Part shown: piece by piece, positions 36,012-45,133 of the stretch | Layout of the letters: the number at the start of each line of letters is the position of its first letter | Position numbering within the stretch: the stretch's first letter is position 1 | Assembly: GCA_025210375.1 (NCBI GenBank) | Contig: JAOASB010000029.1 | Coordinates: 186,001 to 250,000 of the forward strand | Source of the DNA: Maledivibacter sp. | GTDB taxonomy: Bacteria; Bacillota; Clostridia; Peptostreptococcales; Caminicellaceae | DNA length: 64,000 nucleotides | Direction: 5' to 3' | Made by a program: the position numbers and the translations under genes | Notes under the pieces: generated by a model | Databases searched by the model: none | Told to the model about the DNA's origin: nothing | The model's input: the letters and a program-made list of their open reading frames with translations, nothing else

Positions 36012-36431
36012 CTAGAACTTATAAGTGTTTAATCCCACTTCTTCATTAAATTCTCTGTCAACCATTCCATCAATGATATCAATAACTATTTCACATGTTG
36101 CACAAATCACGGCTTCATTTAAGTGTCCCCCAAAGGCATGCAGTTCATGATCTGCTATGGTTATATGAAGATGAGTATATATTTCCCCATTCATTGTAGA
36201 TATATTTCCAGTCAAATTAGTTATCTCAAAATCACCTTCAAATACTTTAGAAAAATACTCCTTTTTTTCAACATCAAATAATCCAACTTTAACTTTTCCA
36301 GCAGCTCCTAAGCCACTAACTGAAGCAAGGGTGATACTTTGTTCTTTACAAAACTTTGTAATAGTTTGTACAACCTCTTCACCCCTATCGATTCTCATGA
36401 CTATCTTGTTGCCAAATCTTTTAAAATCCAT
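36012..36431 (-). CDS. PPC (DUF296) domain protein, putative DNA-binding
   Basis: 139 residues consisting of one PPC domain. It shows GEEVVQTITKFCKEQSI at the start, ASVSGLGAAGKVKVGLFD, and the histidine-rich core THLHITIADHELHAFGGHL that binds metal in trimeric bacterial homologs. Plant members carry AT-hooks; bacterial stand-alone ones have no firm function. It lies 13 nt downstream of the response regulator gene, probably in the same operon. Confidence 0.9.
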   Translation of the reverse strand: MDFKRFGNKIVMRIDRGEEVVQTITKFCKEQSITLASVSGLGAAGKVKVGLFDVEKKEYFSKVFEGDFEITNLTGNISTMNGEIYTHLHITIADHELHAFGGHLNEAVICATCEIVIDIIDGMVDREFNEEVGLNTYKF

Positions 36432-36444
36432 ATATATATCCCTC

Positions 36445-37251
36445 CTAGAAATTATCTTTTGTTTCTTTAGTCAAAGTATAAATTTTAAATTTAATCTGGT
36501 CAATATCCAATTTTGAATCGATTACTATCTCATCTATTTTGACATCGGTATTTAAAATTTCTTTAACATTTAATTCTATTTCTTTGCTTTTATCCTTAAA
36601 TAATAGTTCTCTATTATAATCAACCAACCTGATATTTTGAGGATTTTCCAACAATGTATTTTCATATGCAGTTCTCGTTTCAAAAAATTGAACTGTAAGG
36701 ATATCCCCTTGAATGAAGGCCTGTACATTTTTAGGTCCCTTGCCGGTAGATGATTTGATAAACTTTGCCATAAAGGTTTGAACCTTTATTTCTAGTTCTT
36801 TCTTTGTATCTTTTTGAAGAAACATCGAATTTATAATTGTCTCTTTAGCCCTCATCTTGTAAAGCTTCAATGCCGCCTTTTCCATAGCCTGAACTAGCTC
36901 CTTTGTATCAATAGGCTTTACTATATACTTATCAATACCTACATCTACTGTATGTATAACGGATTCGGCATCGGATATAGCAGTAGTAATAATAATAGGA
37001 CATACCTCATCAATGTTTCGGATTTTCTTCGCCATTTCTATACCATCTATTTTGGGCATTTTTAAATCTGTAATGACTATATCGGGGTCGAATTCATTAA
37101 ATTTTACAAGCCCTTCCTCTCCATCGGCTGCTAAGCATAGCTTGCCAACTCGTCTTTTAATAAATCTAGCTAACTGTTCCCTAACAAATTCTTCGTCTTC
37201 CACGTATAAAACCTTGAGATTATATAAAATGCTTTTATTCTTGTCTGACAT
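36445..37251 (-). CDS. Response regulator with C-terminal DUF2294 domain
   Basis: About 268 residues. An N-terminal receiver domain (about 8-125) has the acidic pair VEDEE, the phospho-acceptor Asp in IVITDLKMPKIDG, and the late Lys in YIVKPID. After a helical linker the last about 105 residues resemble DUF2294: TFMAKFIKSSTGKGPKNVQAFIQGDILTVQ and a long alpha segment. No DNA-binding domain is recognisable. The start (ATG 37251; GTG 37266 possible) lies inside the 3' end of the kinase gene, so the pair is co-translated. Confidence 0.87.
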   Translation of the reverse strand: MSDKNKSILYNLKVLYVEDEEFVREQLARFIKRRVGKLCLAADGEEGLVKFNEFDPDIVITDLKMPKIDGIEMAKKIRNIDEVCPIIITTAISDAESVIHTVDVGIDKYIVKPIDTKELVQAMEKAALKLYKMRAKETIINSMFLQKDTKKELEIKVQTFMAKFIKSSTGKGPKNVQAFIQGDILTVQFFETRTAYENTLLENPQNIRLVDYNRELLFKDKSKEIELNVKEILNTDVKIDEIVIDSKLDIDQIKFKIYTLTKETKDNF

Positions 37252-39673
37252 CTTTATCAACTCCACTTCTTGGAACTATAATTGATACACATAAGCCATC
37301 ATTTCGATTAGTAATATCGATATTCCCATGAAAATTCTTTTGCATAATAACCTTAGACATGTGAAGTCCCAGACCCGTACCTTTTCCTTTACTCTTTGTG
37401 GTGAAATATGGTTCAAAAACATCCTTAATGATGCTTTCATCTATACCTCCAGCGTTATCTTGTATCTGTACAACCTGCATACTACCCTTTGAAAAAATTC
37501 TTATATCAATTCTACGATGATTTAATCTTTTTTCAATTAATGCATCAATAGCATTTTGTATAATATTAAATATTACTTGTGAATACTGATTAGCATGGCC
37601 ATAAAGCATGCCATCTTCAACAACATGTATATTTAATCCAATTTCATAAAGTCGTAAATATTCCTCAAGGAAATTAATAGTTGATTCAATATTAGATTTT
37701 ACAGAAAACATTTCTTCTTGACTTTTGGGATTAAAAAAATATCTGAAATCATCAATTGTTTGTGACATACGATTAATAAGCTTATTAGATTTATGAACCA
37801 AATCTTCTAGATATTCTTCCGTTAACTCCCCATATTGATAAGCATCCTGTATATTTGAAAATATCAATCCTAATCCACTTAATGGTTGACGCCACTGGTG
37901 AGCAATATTGCCAATCATTTCTCCCATTGCAGCCAATCTTGACTGAAAAATCATTAATGCTTCCTTTTTATTATTTTCATCCACTTCTTTTTGAAACATT
38001 TTCTCTAATTCAATGTTAATACGTTCTAAATCTAAAGTAATACGATTTTTATTTTCTATATCGGAGTAATAGGTGCTAGTTTTTTTCCTATCGTAATAGA
38101 TATCTATATTTTTTTGTTTTGACCCAACTGATATCTCCGTTGCAACTTGGTTAATAATTTTTCTAAAGCGTTCTTCGCTTCTTTTTAAAGCTTCTTCTTG
38201 AATTTTTCTATTAGTAATATCCCTAGATACTAGGATTAGCTTCAACTGATTTTCTAGTTTGAATAAATGTGCATTGACTTCTACAGGGATAGATTTACCT
38301 GTACTTGTAATTAGAATATCTTCAAAGATCATTGATTGATTTTTCTTTAAAGTCTCAACCATATGCTTGAACTTTTCCATATTTGAGTACTTTGAAATAT
38401 CTAGATATGACATCTTTAAAAATGTTAACTTATCATAATCAAGACTCTTACAAGCTTTTTTATTTACTTCTAAAAACTCTGTAGGCAAATTATTTTCATC
38501 TAAATTTAGTACAAATACACAATCACTTCCGCTATTAAAAAGGCGTTCATATTTTTCTTTATTCCGAATCAATTGTATCTCTAGGGATTTTCTTTGTTCA
38601 ATATCTTTTTCTAGTTCCATATTTAATTTATTTACCTGTTTTAATAGACTAGCTTCCTTTTCTAATTGTCTTTTATCCTTCTTAATTTTATAAATATAAA
38701 ACATACATGAAATAAAGATTAATATGACAATAGTAATAACTATAACTGTTTCATATGTTTGATTTCTAATGAATTTTGTCATCTCTCCATAATCCATTGA
38801 GACAGTAACTATCCAAAACTGATCTCCTATCCTTGCAGGAGAATAGGCACTAAACTTCTTCACTCTTTTTTTGTGTTTATCGTGATACCATATGGAGTGA
38901 TAAATCCCAACCCCAGATTCTCCATTCATCTGTTTTTGAACTAAAGCTTCGAGTTCTGACCAATCATAATCAGGAAATTCTTCCTTTCTAGCCCTCATTA
39001 CATGTCTTCCTATGTCTTCTTTTTTGGGATGCATTAATAATACTCCATATCTGTCTTTTACAGAAGCATAACCTTTGCCCGTTCTAATCGGTTTAACAAA
39101 TTGATCATAAATCTTATCCAGTTTGACCTGAATACATAGTATTGCCTCAATTTTCGAATCATAAAATACGGGCTCATATAGTCGAATAAAGAATTGTCCA
39201 TCAAAGGAATAAACATTACTTACAACAGACGATTTCATTTTTATAACCCTTTGGATATCATCAAATAAATAGGGATGAATTGATAAATCATTCTTAGGAT
39301 ATTGATCAATAACCTGGGCATTAACCCCTAATAATTGTATTTTATCTATATTATCTTCTTGGATAATATAATATTCCTCTAAACTATTAAATTTTGTATT
39401 TAAACCATGGGATAAAATATATTTCTCAAACTGTTCTTTAAATAGTTTGTTTTTAGTGATGATTTGAAGATTCTCACTATGATAATCAAAATAACGTTCC
39501 AAGCTTCTCGATACGGATTCTGAAATAGTCAATAATTGCTGTTGTTCCTTTGATATTAAATGATCTCTTATATTTTTATAATTTATGTAAAATGCCACTA
39601 TGATAATTATTACTCCAATTAAAGTGGCCAGTATCAATTTAATTAAATCATCTAATTCCTTTTTTTCTTCCAT
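37235..39673 (-). CDS. Membrane sensor histidine kinase with extracellular Cache and cytoplasmic PAS domains
   Basis: 812 residues. Membrane helix 1 (about 12-30) is followed by a large extracellular Cache-type sensor (about 40-300, with GRHVMRAR and FWIVTVSMDYGEM), helix 2 (about 307-327), a coiled coil, a PAS domain (about 375-490) and the kinase core. The H-box is NIAHQWRQPLSGLG (about 608); ATPase motifs are NIIQNAIDAL, DNAGGIDE and GTGLGLHMSK. The W-R-Q-P-L form of the H-box is typical of Cache kinases that sense small organic molecules. It is upstream partner of the DUF2294 regulator and lies about 1.8 kb downstream of the citrate uptake genes, so citrate is a candidate ligand. Confidence 0.93.
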   Translation of the reverse strand: MEEKKELDDLIKLILATLIGVIIIIVAFYINYKNIRDHLISKEQQQLLTISESVSRSLERYFDYHSENLQIITKNKLFKEQFEKYILSHGLNTKFNSLEEYYIIQEDNIDKIQLLGVNAQVIDQYPKNDLSIHPYLFDDIQRVIKMKSSVVSNVYSFDGQFFIRLYEPVFYDSKIEAILCIQVKLDKIYDQFVKPIRTGKGYASVKDRYGVLLMHPKKEDIGRHVMRARKEEFPDYDWSELEALVQKQMNGESGVGIYHSIWYHDKHKKRVKKFSAYSPARIGDQFWIVTVSMDYGEMTKFIRNQTYETVIVITIVILIFISCMFYIYKIKKDKRQLEKEASLLKQVNKLNMELEKDIEQRKSLEIQLIRNKEKYERLFNSGSDCVFVLNLDENNLPTEFLEVNKKACKSLDYDKLTFLKMSYLDISKYSNMEKFKHMVETLKKNQSMIFEDILITSTGKSIPVEVNAHLFKLENQLKLILVSRDITNRKIQEEALKRSEERFRKIINQVATEISVGSKQKNIDIYYDRKKTSTYYSDIENKNRITLDLERINIELEKMFQKEVDENNKKEALMIFQSRLAAMGEMIGNIAHQWRQPLSGLGLIFSNIQDAYQYGELTEEYLEDLVHKSNKLINRMSQTIDDFRYFFNPKSQEEMFSVKSNIESTINFLEEYLRLYEIGLNIHVVEDGMLYGHANQYSQVIFNIIQNAIDALIEKRLNHRRIDIRIFSKGSMQVVQIQDNAGGIDESIIKDVFEPYFTTKSKGKGTGLGLHMSKVIMQKNFHGNIDITNRNDGLCVSIIVPRSGVDKDVRQE

Positions 39674-40041
39674 ACTGCCATATCACTCCTCGATGACATT
39701 ATATCACATATTCTTACATTTTTTTCTTGTTGATAGGAAATCTTTGCTTTCTATAATAGTATGATCACTGGCTGATATTTCTAAGGAACTACCATTTTAA
39801 GACATGGACTACTTTTTGAAAAAAAATGACATAAGTTTCGTCTTTGTATTCCTACTTAAACATTTCATACAAAAACTTGCAAACCTATGCCTGTAACCAG
39901 ACTATTAATATTAGCCCAGATTATATAAATTTTTCAATTGAGCAAATTCCATAATTACTTACTACAAAAACTATCTACTATATATAGTTTTAAAATCCCC
40001 AAACCTATACCATCAAATATGCTTATATCTTAAGTGATTAA

Positions 40042-41398
40042 CTTGAGTTGTGCAAATTTTAAATAGTTAAATTTACCAACTAATTTTACACATAAAAAAC
40101 AGCATAAGTCCTAACACTTGTGAAAAAGCCGACGAGCCTACACAAGGAGGATTTAAACTTATGCCTATAACTAGTATTCCCAATAACAGTGAAGTTTTAA
40201 ACTATATAAATAACTTAAATTTGGATTTTTCTAAACCACAGTTTAATCATCTCAAGAATTTAGTGACAGGCATAATTAGTATTGATAGCAAAAGAAATAT
40301 TTCTAATTTATCTAGCAAAGTATTAAACAGTAAAGACAGAAGCTGTGTAACTAAGTTTTTAAATAATTCGCCCTGGGATGATAAATCCCTTGATGCTTGT
40401 AGGATAAACAATTTATTATCTTTAACTAAGCCGAAGGCTAATGAGACTATATTTATTGTAATAGATGATACAGTTATTACTAAAAGCAAAGATACCAAGC
40501 ATATAGAAGCTCTAGGGTATCACTTTTCTCATACCGAAGGTAAATCCGTATGGGGACACTGTATAGTTTCGTCTCAAATTATAACTAAATCACACTCTGT
40601 TCCTTTAGGGTTTAAACAGTATTTCAGTGAAAGTTATTGCAATCAAAGGAATTTGACCTTTGAAACTAAACTTGAAATAGCAAATGATTTAGTTGATGTC
40701 TTTGCTAAGGCAAATACTTACAGACAGAATAAAATTTACATTCTAACTGATAGCTGGTTTGCATCCAAAGACTTTTTTGAGAAAAATTTATCCTGGGGAT
40801 ACCACACTATTAGTGGATTTAGAACCAATAGATGTATATATCCCAAAGGCATAAAAGTTAAGATATCTGACTTTATAAAATATACTTCAGAAGATGATTT
40901 TAAAGATGTTACTATAAAAGATAAAACATATAAAGTCTATAGGTACGAAGGTAAAGCCAGTGGTATAGATAATGCTGTAGTTCTAATATGCTATGAAGCC
41001 AATAAAACTAATCCTAAAATAGTAGCTATTTTATCTACTGATACGGAACTAAGTAGTAAAATCATTTTAAAGCATTACTCTAATCGGTGGAAAATAGAAA
41101 CATCATTTCTATACCTTAAAGATAGACTAGGATTAAAGCATTACCAAATGCGTAAAATTAAAGGCTTTACAAGATTTTGGTCAATTGTCTACTTAGCTTA
41201 TACTTTATTAGAGCTCTATCGAGCTAGAATAAGTCAAGAAAAATCTAAGCTAACGCTTGGAGATACAATACAGAAATTTAAAGGGGCTACCTTTAAGTCT
41301 TTAATCACACTGATATATGTTTGCTAAATTAAATATCAATTTATATGAGCTGTATAGGGTCTTTGGGCTAACGCCCTAGAATTTTTGCACAACTCAAG
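40042..41398 (+). mobile_element. IS4-family insertion sequence, complete (1357 bp)
   Basis: The terminal inverted repeat CTTGAGTTGTGCAAA is at 40042 and its reverse is at the 41398 end. A 7-bp direct repeat TGATTAA flanks it (40035-40041, 41399-41405). One intact transposase gene is inside. Intact ends, an intact gene and a perfect duplication indicate a recent insertion. The 7-bp duplication would suit the ISPepr1-like branch of the IS4 family, but I am unsure of that placement. Confidence 0.93.
40161..41327 (+). CDS. IS4-family DDE transposase
   Basis: 388 residues. Catalytic acidic residues are seen in IFIVIDDTVITKS and YILTDSWFASK. The IS4 signature Y-(2)-R-(3)-E-(6)-K is exact in YSNRWKIETSFLYLK near 315. 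ACAAGGAGG precedes the ATG. It appears intact from start to stop and lies on the strand opposite to the surrounding genes. Confidence 0.95.
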   Translation: MPITSIPNNSEVLNYINNLNLDFSKPQFNHLKNLVTGIISIDSKRNISNLSSKVLNSKDRSCVTKFLNNSPWDDKSLDACRINNLLSLTKPKANETIFIVIDDTVITKSKDTKHIEALGYHFSHTEGKSVWGHCIVSSQIITKSHSVPLGFKQYFSESYCNQRNLTFETKLEIANDLVDVFAKANTYRQNKIYILTDSWFASKDFFEKNLSWGYHTISGFRTNRCIYPKGIKVKISDFIKYTSEDDFKDVTIKDKTYKVYRYEGKASGIDNAVVLICYEANKTNPKIVAILSTDTELSSKIILKHYSNRWKIETSFLYLKDRLGLKHYQMRKIKGFTRFWSIVYLAYTLLELYRARISQEKSKLTLGDTIQKFKGATFKSLITLIYVC

Positions 41399-41464
41399 TG
41401 ATTAAATTAAGGATGCTATTCCCATATTAGGTTTAGCCAAGTCAGAGTTATGCAATTTCCTCAA

Positions 41465-42973
41465 TTAAATATTTTCATTGACAATATTCTTTTTTCTCTT
41501 AACTCTATCTTTTATAAAAGGATAAACTACTGAAACTACAGTCAAAGTAAGTAACACAATTGAAACACCTGATTTAAAGAATATACCATAATCTCCATCT
41601 GATATTGTTAAAGCCTGTCTAAAGGATTGTTCCATACTATTTCCAACTATAATTGCAAGTATTAGAGGAGCTGTAGGAATTTTAGCCTTTGACATAAAGT
41701 AACCCATAATACCAAAAATAACTAATAAATAGAAATCAATAACGCTATTACTAATTGCATATGTTCCAACGAAAGCCAGTCCTAATACTATCGGATATAA
41801 TATTTTTGGAGGAATAGCCAAAACCCTTACAAGAAGTCCTGCTAATGGGATATTTATAACTGCTAGAATCACATTTCCAATAAACATACTTGCAATTAAT
41901 CCCCATGCAAGGTTAGGATGTTGTTGGAACAACATTGGTCCCGGTTGAAGACCCAACATTAGTAAAGCTCCCATCATAACTGCTGTAGTACCAGAGCCAG
42001 GTACTCCAAGGGTAAGCATAGGAATTAAAGCCCCAACGGAAGCAGCATTATTTGCGGATTCAGGAGCTGCTAAACCTTCTATTGCACCTTTACCAAACTC
42101 TTCTGGATGACTTGACATCTGTTTCTCATTATTGTAAGCCATAAGGGATGCCATAGTTCCACCTGCCCCAGGAAGAGCCCCAATAAAAAATCCTAGCGGC
42201 GCACTTCTAAGGATTGGCCACTTACTCCTTTTCCACTCTTCTTTAGTAATCCATATTTTACCGAATTTGGTTTGCATTTTCTTTTTGCCTTCTTTTATCA
42301 TCTTAAAGCTCTTAAATACTTCTCCTAAGGCATATACTGCAATAATTACTACCAAGAAATCTATTCCCGTCTGAAGCTCCAAAATTCCAAAGGTAAATCT
42401 AGATACTCCCGATTGGGCGTCTATGCCTACAGTCGAAATCATAAGACCAATAAACATGGAAATGAAGCCCTTTGTTAAATTCCCCTTTGTCATAGAAGAT
42501 GTAGCAGATAATGCAAAAACCATAAGCATAAAATATTCTGCTGGCCCAAATTTCAATGCAAATCTAGCTACAGGTTGTGCAACAAATACCATAACGATGG
42601 TAGCAAGAATACCACCAATAAATGAAGCTATGGCAGACATAGCCAGTGCCGACTCCGCTCTCCCCTGCTGTGCCATAGGATAGCCATCAAAGGTTGCTGC
42701 TAAAGCAGCACCATCACCGGGTGTATTGATTAGTATTGAACTTCTAGAACCTCCAAACATCGCTCCATAATAAACACCACACATTGTAATAAGTGCGGCT
42801 TCTGGTCCCATAGAGAAGGTAATAGGTAATAAAACAGCTACCCCCGTGGCAGGCCCAAGACCTGGAAGCATTCCTACTATAGTTCCTAAAATTCCTCCTA
42901 AAGTTACCCACATTAAATTAATCGGCTGTAAAGCCACCGAAAAACCCTTTAATAGATAAGCTAATGCGTCCAT
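41465..42973 (-). CDS. tctA: Tripartite tricarboxylate transporter, large membrane subunit TctA
   Basis: 502 residues with about twelve hydrophobic segments. TctA features are GMLPGLGPATGVAVLLPITF near the N-terminus, INTPGDGAALAATFDGYPMA, and GALPGAGGTMASLMAYNNEK in the middle. With TctB and TctC it forms a secondary, binding-protein-dependent carrier for citrate or related acids. It is last of the citC-D-E-F-X-tctC-B-A gene row, so citrate is the likely substrate. Confidence 0.96.
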   Translation of the reverse strand: MDALAYLLKGFSVALQPINLMWVTLGGILGTIVGMLPGLGPATGVAVLLPITFSMGPEAALITMCGVYYGAMFGGSRSSILINTPGDGAALAATFDGYPMAQQGRAESALAMSAIASFIGGILATIVMVFVAQPVARFALKFGPAEYFMLMVFALSATSSMTKGNLTKGFISMFIGLMISTVGIDAQSGVSRFTFGILELQTGIDFLVVIIAVYALGEVFKSFKMIKEGKKKMQTKFGKIWITKEEWKRSKWPILRSAPLGFFIGALPGAGGTMASLMAYNNEKQMSSHPEEFGKGAIEGLAAPESANNAASVGALIPMLTLGVPGSGTTAVMMGALLMLGLQPGPMLFQQHPNLAWGLIASMFIGNVILAVINIPLAGLLVRVLAIPPKILYPIVLGLAFVGTYAISNSVIDFYLLVIFGIMGYFMSKAKIPTAPLILAIIVGNSMEQSFRQALTISDGDYGIFFKSGVSIVLLTLTVVSVVYPFIKDRVKRKKNIVNENI

Positions 42974-42988
42974 TATATCACCCCCTAA

Positions 42989-43456
42989 TTAAAGATTTAT
43001 AAAAGGCATAACAGGTAATGTAACACCTAGAAACTTTGAAAAAACAATATATATGAATAAGCTAAAGCATACCGATATAATTGTATTTGTTTTCCAATTT
43101 TCCTTTCCATTAAACAACAATAATATAATTTCTAAAAATACTATTGTTGAAATCACATAACCTAATTTATTAAAAATCAATCCATATAAAATACAAGTTA
43201 AGCTTATATAAATAATCAACTTAATATTTTCATTATCATGCTTTTGACTACTTTTTTTCCCTTTAAATCCTGATTTTTTTATTTCCTTCAGGGATAAAAC
43301 AACCCCCAACAATATCATTAATACTCCAACTCCAATTGGAAAAATCTTTGGTGCTAGAGGGTTACCTATTGCCGCTTCAGGTAATAGCATAGCCTGAATA
43401 GTATAAATAATTCCTATTAGTGTTGCAAGCATTCCTGCTAAAGCTGATAGATTCAC
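42989..43456 (-). CDS. tctB: Tripartite tricarboxylate transporter, small membrane subunit TctB
   Basis: About 155 residues with four hydrophobic helices and the TctB-like opening (FPIGVGVLMILLGVVLSLKEI). I choose the GTG at 43456, since GAGGTGA precedes it at good spacing. It is separated by 15 nt from tctA and by about 90 nt from tctC. Confidence 0.9.
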   Translation of the reverse strand: MNLSALAGMLATLIGIIYTIQAMLLPEAAIGNPLAPKIFPIGVGVLMILLGVVLSLKEIKKSGFKGKKSSQKHDNENIKLIIYISLTCILYGLIFNKLGYVISTIVFLEIILLLFNGKENWKTNTIISVCFSLFIYIVFSKFLGVTLPVMPFINL

Positions 43457-43549
43457 AGTGTTCACCTCGGCTTTACTTATTATAGAAGGGGCTGTCTCAA
43501 AGGCCAATTCCTTGAGTTTTGACCTAAAGACACCCCTAAATTAGACTCA

Positions 43550-44584
43550 CTACTTCTTAAGCATACCTATTTCAGAAAGTATTTCTTCGTATCCCTTATT
43601 AACTTCTTCTAAGAAAGCTTTAAATTCATCTGATTTTTGATATGCATCGTCCCAACCATTTCTTTTACAAGCTTCTTCCCATTCAGTAGTTTTAACCATT
43701 TTGTCAAGGGTTTCTGCCCAGTACTTAGCTGCATACTCTGGCATTTCAGGTGCCCCAAAAAGTCCTCTCCAGTTGACAAATATACCATCTATACCTTGTT
43801 CTTTACATGTTGGAATATCTGCAACTGCCCCAGTCCCAACTCTATGATCAGCTGTTTGTGCTAATGCTCTCATATCTCCACTTTCAATCAACCCTGTAAC
43901 TTCACTAAGTCCCGTAGATAATATATCTATATGTCCACCTAATAATTGACTGTTAACACCTTCTTGGAAACTTACATAATCAATTTCCTTTAAGTTCTCT
44001 ATACCAGCAGCCTTTGCAATCATTAAGAACTGAATATGATCCATACTTCCAACGGAAGATGCTCCACCGATTTTTACACTCTTAGGATCCTTTTTAAGGG
44101 CATCCATTACATCGTTAATAGTTTTGTACTCTGAATCACTTTTAACAACAAAAACAGCATAATCTGCAATCAATCTAGCTAGGGGAGTAGTATCCTTATA
44201 GCTAAGCTTTGTAGTACCATTCAAGTTTGTTAATAGTAGTGGTGAGGAATAAACGGAGATTAGCCCATCGCTGCCTTTTTTCTCCTGCATATAAGCAAGG
44301 TTTACGCTTCCACCTCCACCAGGTCTATTTGTAACTGGTGTTGGAACTGAGGATAATTTTGTATCCTGTAATACTTTAGAAACTGTACGAATAGTAAGAT
44401 CCCATCCGCCACCGGCACCACCCGGTGCGATAAATTCCATTGCTTTTTTAGGATATTTGTCGGCATCTGATGTATTTGCGGTATTCCCACTATTTGCATC
44501 CTTTGCACTACACCCTGCAAAAAGACTTGCTCCTACCAAGCTAACCGCTAATAACCCTGCTAAAACTTTCTTTCTTAGTACCAC
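43550..44584 (-). CDS. tctC: Tricarboxylate-binding lipoprotein TctC (Bug family)
   Basis: 344 residues. The lipoprotein signal ends in LFAGC (Cys25), which anchors it outside the membrane. Bug-family landmarks are the PGGAGGGWDLTIRT loop near 54 and the TNRPGGGGSVNLAYMQ loop near 86, which cradle carboxylates, then VKIGGASSVGSMDH. It delivers substrate to TctAB. It lies 13 nt downstream of citX, in one operon with citrate lyase. Confidence 0.95.
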   Translation of the reverse strand: MVLRKKVLAGLLAVSLVGASLFAGCSAKDANSGNTANTSDADKYPKKAMEFIAPGGAGGGWDLTIRTVSKVLQDTKLSSVPTPVTNRPGGGGSVNLAYMQEKKGSDGLISVYSSPLLLTNLNGTTKLSYKDTTPLARLIADYAVFVVKSDSEYKTINDVMDALKKDPKSVKIGGASSVGSMDHIQFLMIAKAAGIENLKEIDYVSFQEGVNSQLLGGHIDILSTGLSEVTGLIESGDMRALAQTADHRVGTGAVADIPTCKEQGIDGIFVNWRGLFGAPEMPEYAAKYWAETLDKMVKTTEWEEACKRNGWDDAYQKSDEFKAFLEEVNKGYEEILSEIGMLKK

Positions 44585-44597
44585 TTAAATTCCTCCC

Positions 44598-45125
44598 TTA
44601 ATTTTCTTTATTTTTAAAATACGTCTCGGCAGTATCATGGATATATAAAAGCATTTCCTCAACACTATGGGCTCTACTTCTTGAGCATACCCAAACGTAT
44701 TTATCACACAAAAAGCATTTCCTTTGGGCTTTTCCTATCGTCCCACGTCCAATAGAATTTCCCGAAGAATCAATCACATCAAAGTCATATATTCTTCCTA
44801 GGTTATCCTCCTCTTCAATTTCCGTACAAAGTATTTTTATTTCTTCTGCTTTTTTATCTACTACAAGAAATGCCATTGGTCCAGTAGCTTTAAAAAATAC
44901 CTTTTCAAAAATAGGGTTAATATTATGCTGCTTCAATGAAGCTTTAAGCAGCTTTAATCCATTGCTAAATATCTTTCTGTATAGCTGACCATCTTTCTTC
45001 GGCCCTGGGATGTTTAATTTAAAAGCTATTAATGTATTTTTATAGCTCTTGATTAGCATATTTTGATATATAACACGATTTTCTCTCTCTAGTAAAATAG
45101 ACTCAATATTCTCGTTAGTAGTCAC
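44598..45125 (-). CDS. citX: Apo-citrate lyase phosphoribosyl-dephospho-CoA transferase
   Basis: 175 residues, close to the usual CitX length. The catalytic family motif is GRIYDFDVIDSSGNSIGR, followed by a CFLCDKYVWVCSRSRAHS cysteine region. CitX attaches the prosthetic group made by CitG to the acyl carrier protein CitD. It lies 8 nt downstream of citF. Confidence 0.93.
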   Translation of the reverse strand: MTTNENIESILLERENRVIYQNMLIKSYKNTLIAFKLNIPGPKKDGQLYRKIFSNGLKLLKASLKQHNINPIFEKVFFKATGPMAFLVVDKKAEEIKILCTEIEEEDNLGRIYDFDVIDSSGNSIGRGTIGKAQRKCFLCDKYVWVCSRSRAHSVEEMLLYIHDTAETYFKNKEN

Positions 45126-45133
45126 CTAGTATA

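Larger units (their letters stand above)
39940..41462. mobile_element. MITE-like element, copy 6, interrupted by an IS element
   Basis: The left part is 39940-40041 and the right part is 41399-41462. Removing the insertion and one copy of its 7-bp duplication leaves exactly 159 bp, the family length. AATT flanks the outer ends (39936-39939, 41463-41466). The right AATT overlaps the tctA stop codon, so the element sits directly behind tctA. Confidence 0.88.

Noticed and set aside
40161..41327. The IS4 transposase as driver of the MITE family
   Set aside because: The IS ends (CTTGAGTTGTGCAAA) and 7-bp duplication differ from the MITE ends and 4-bp duplications.
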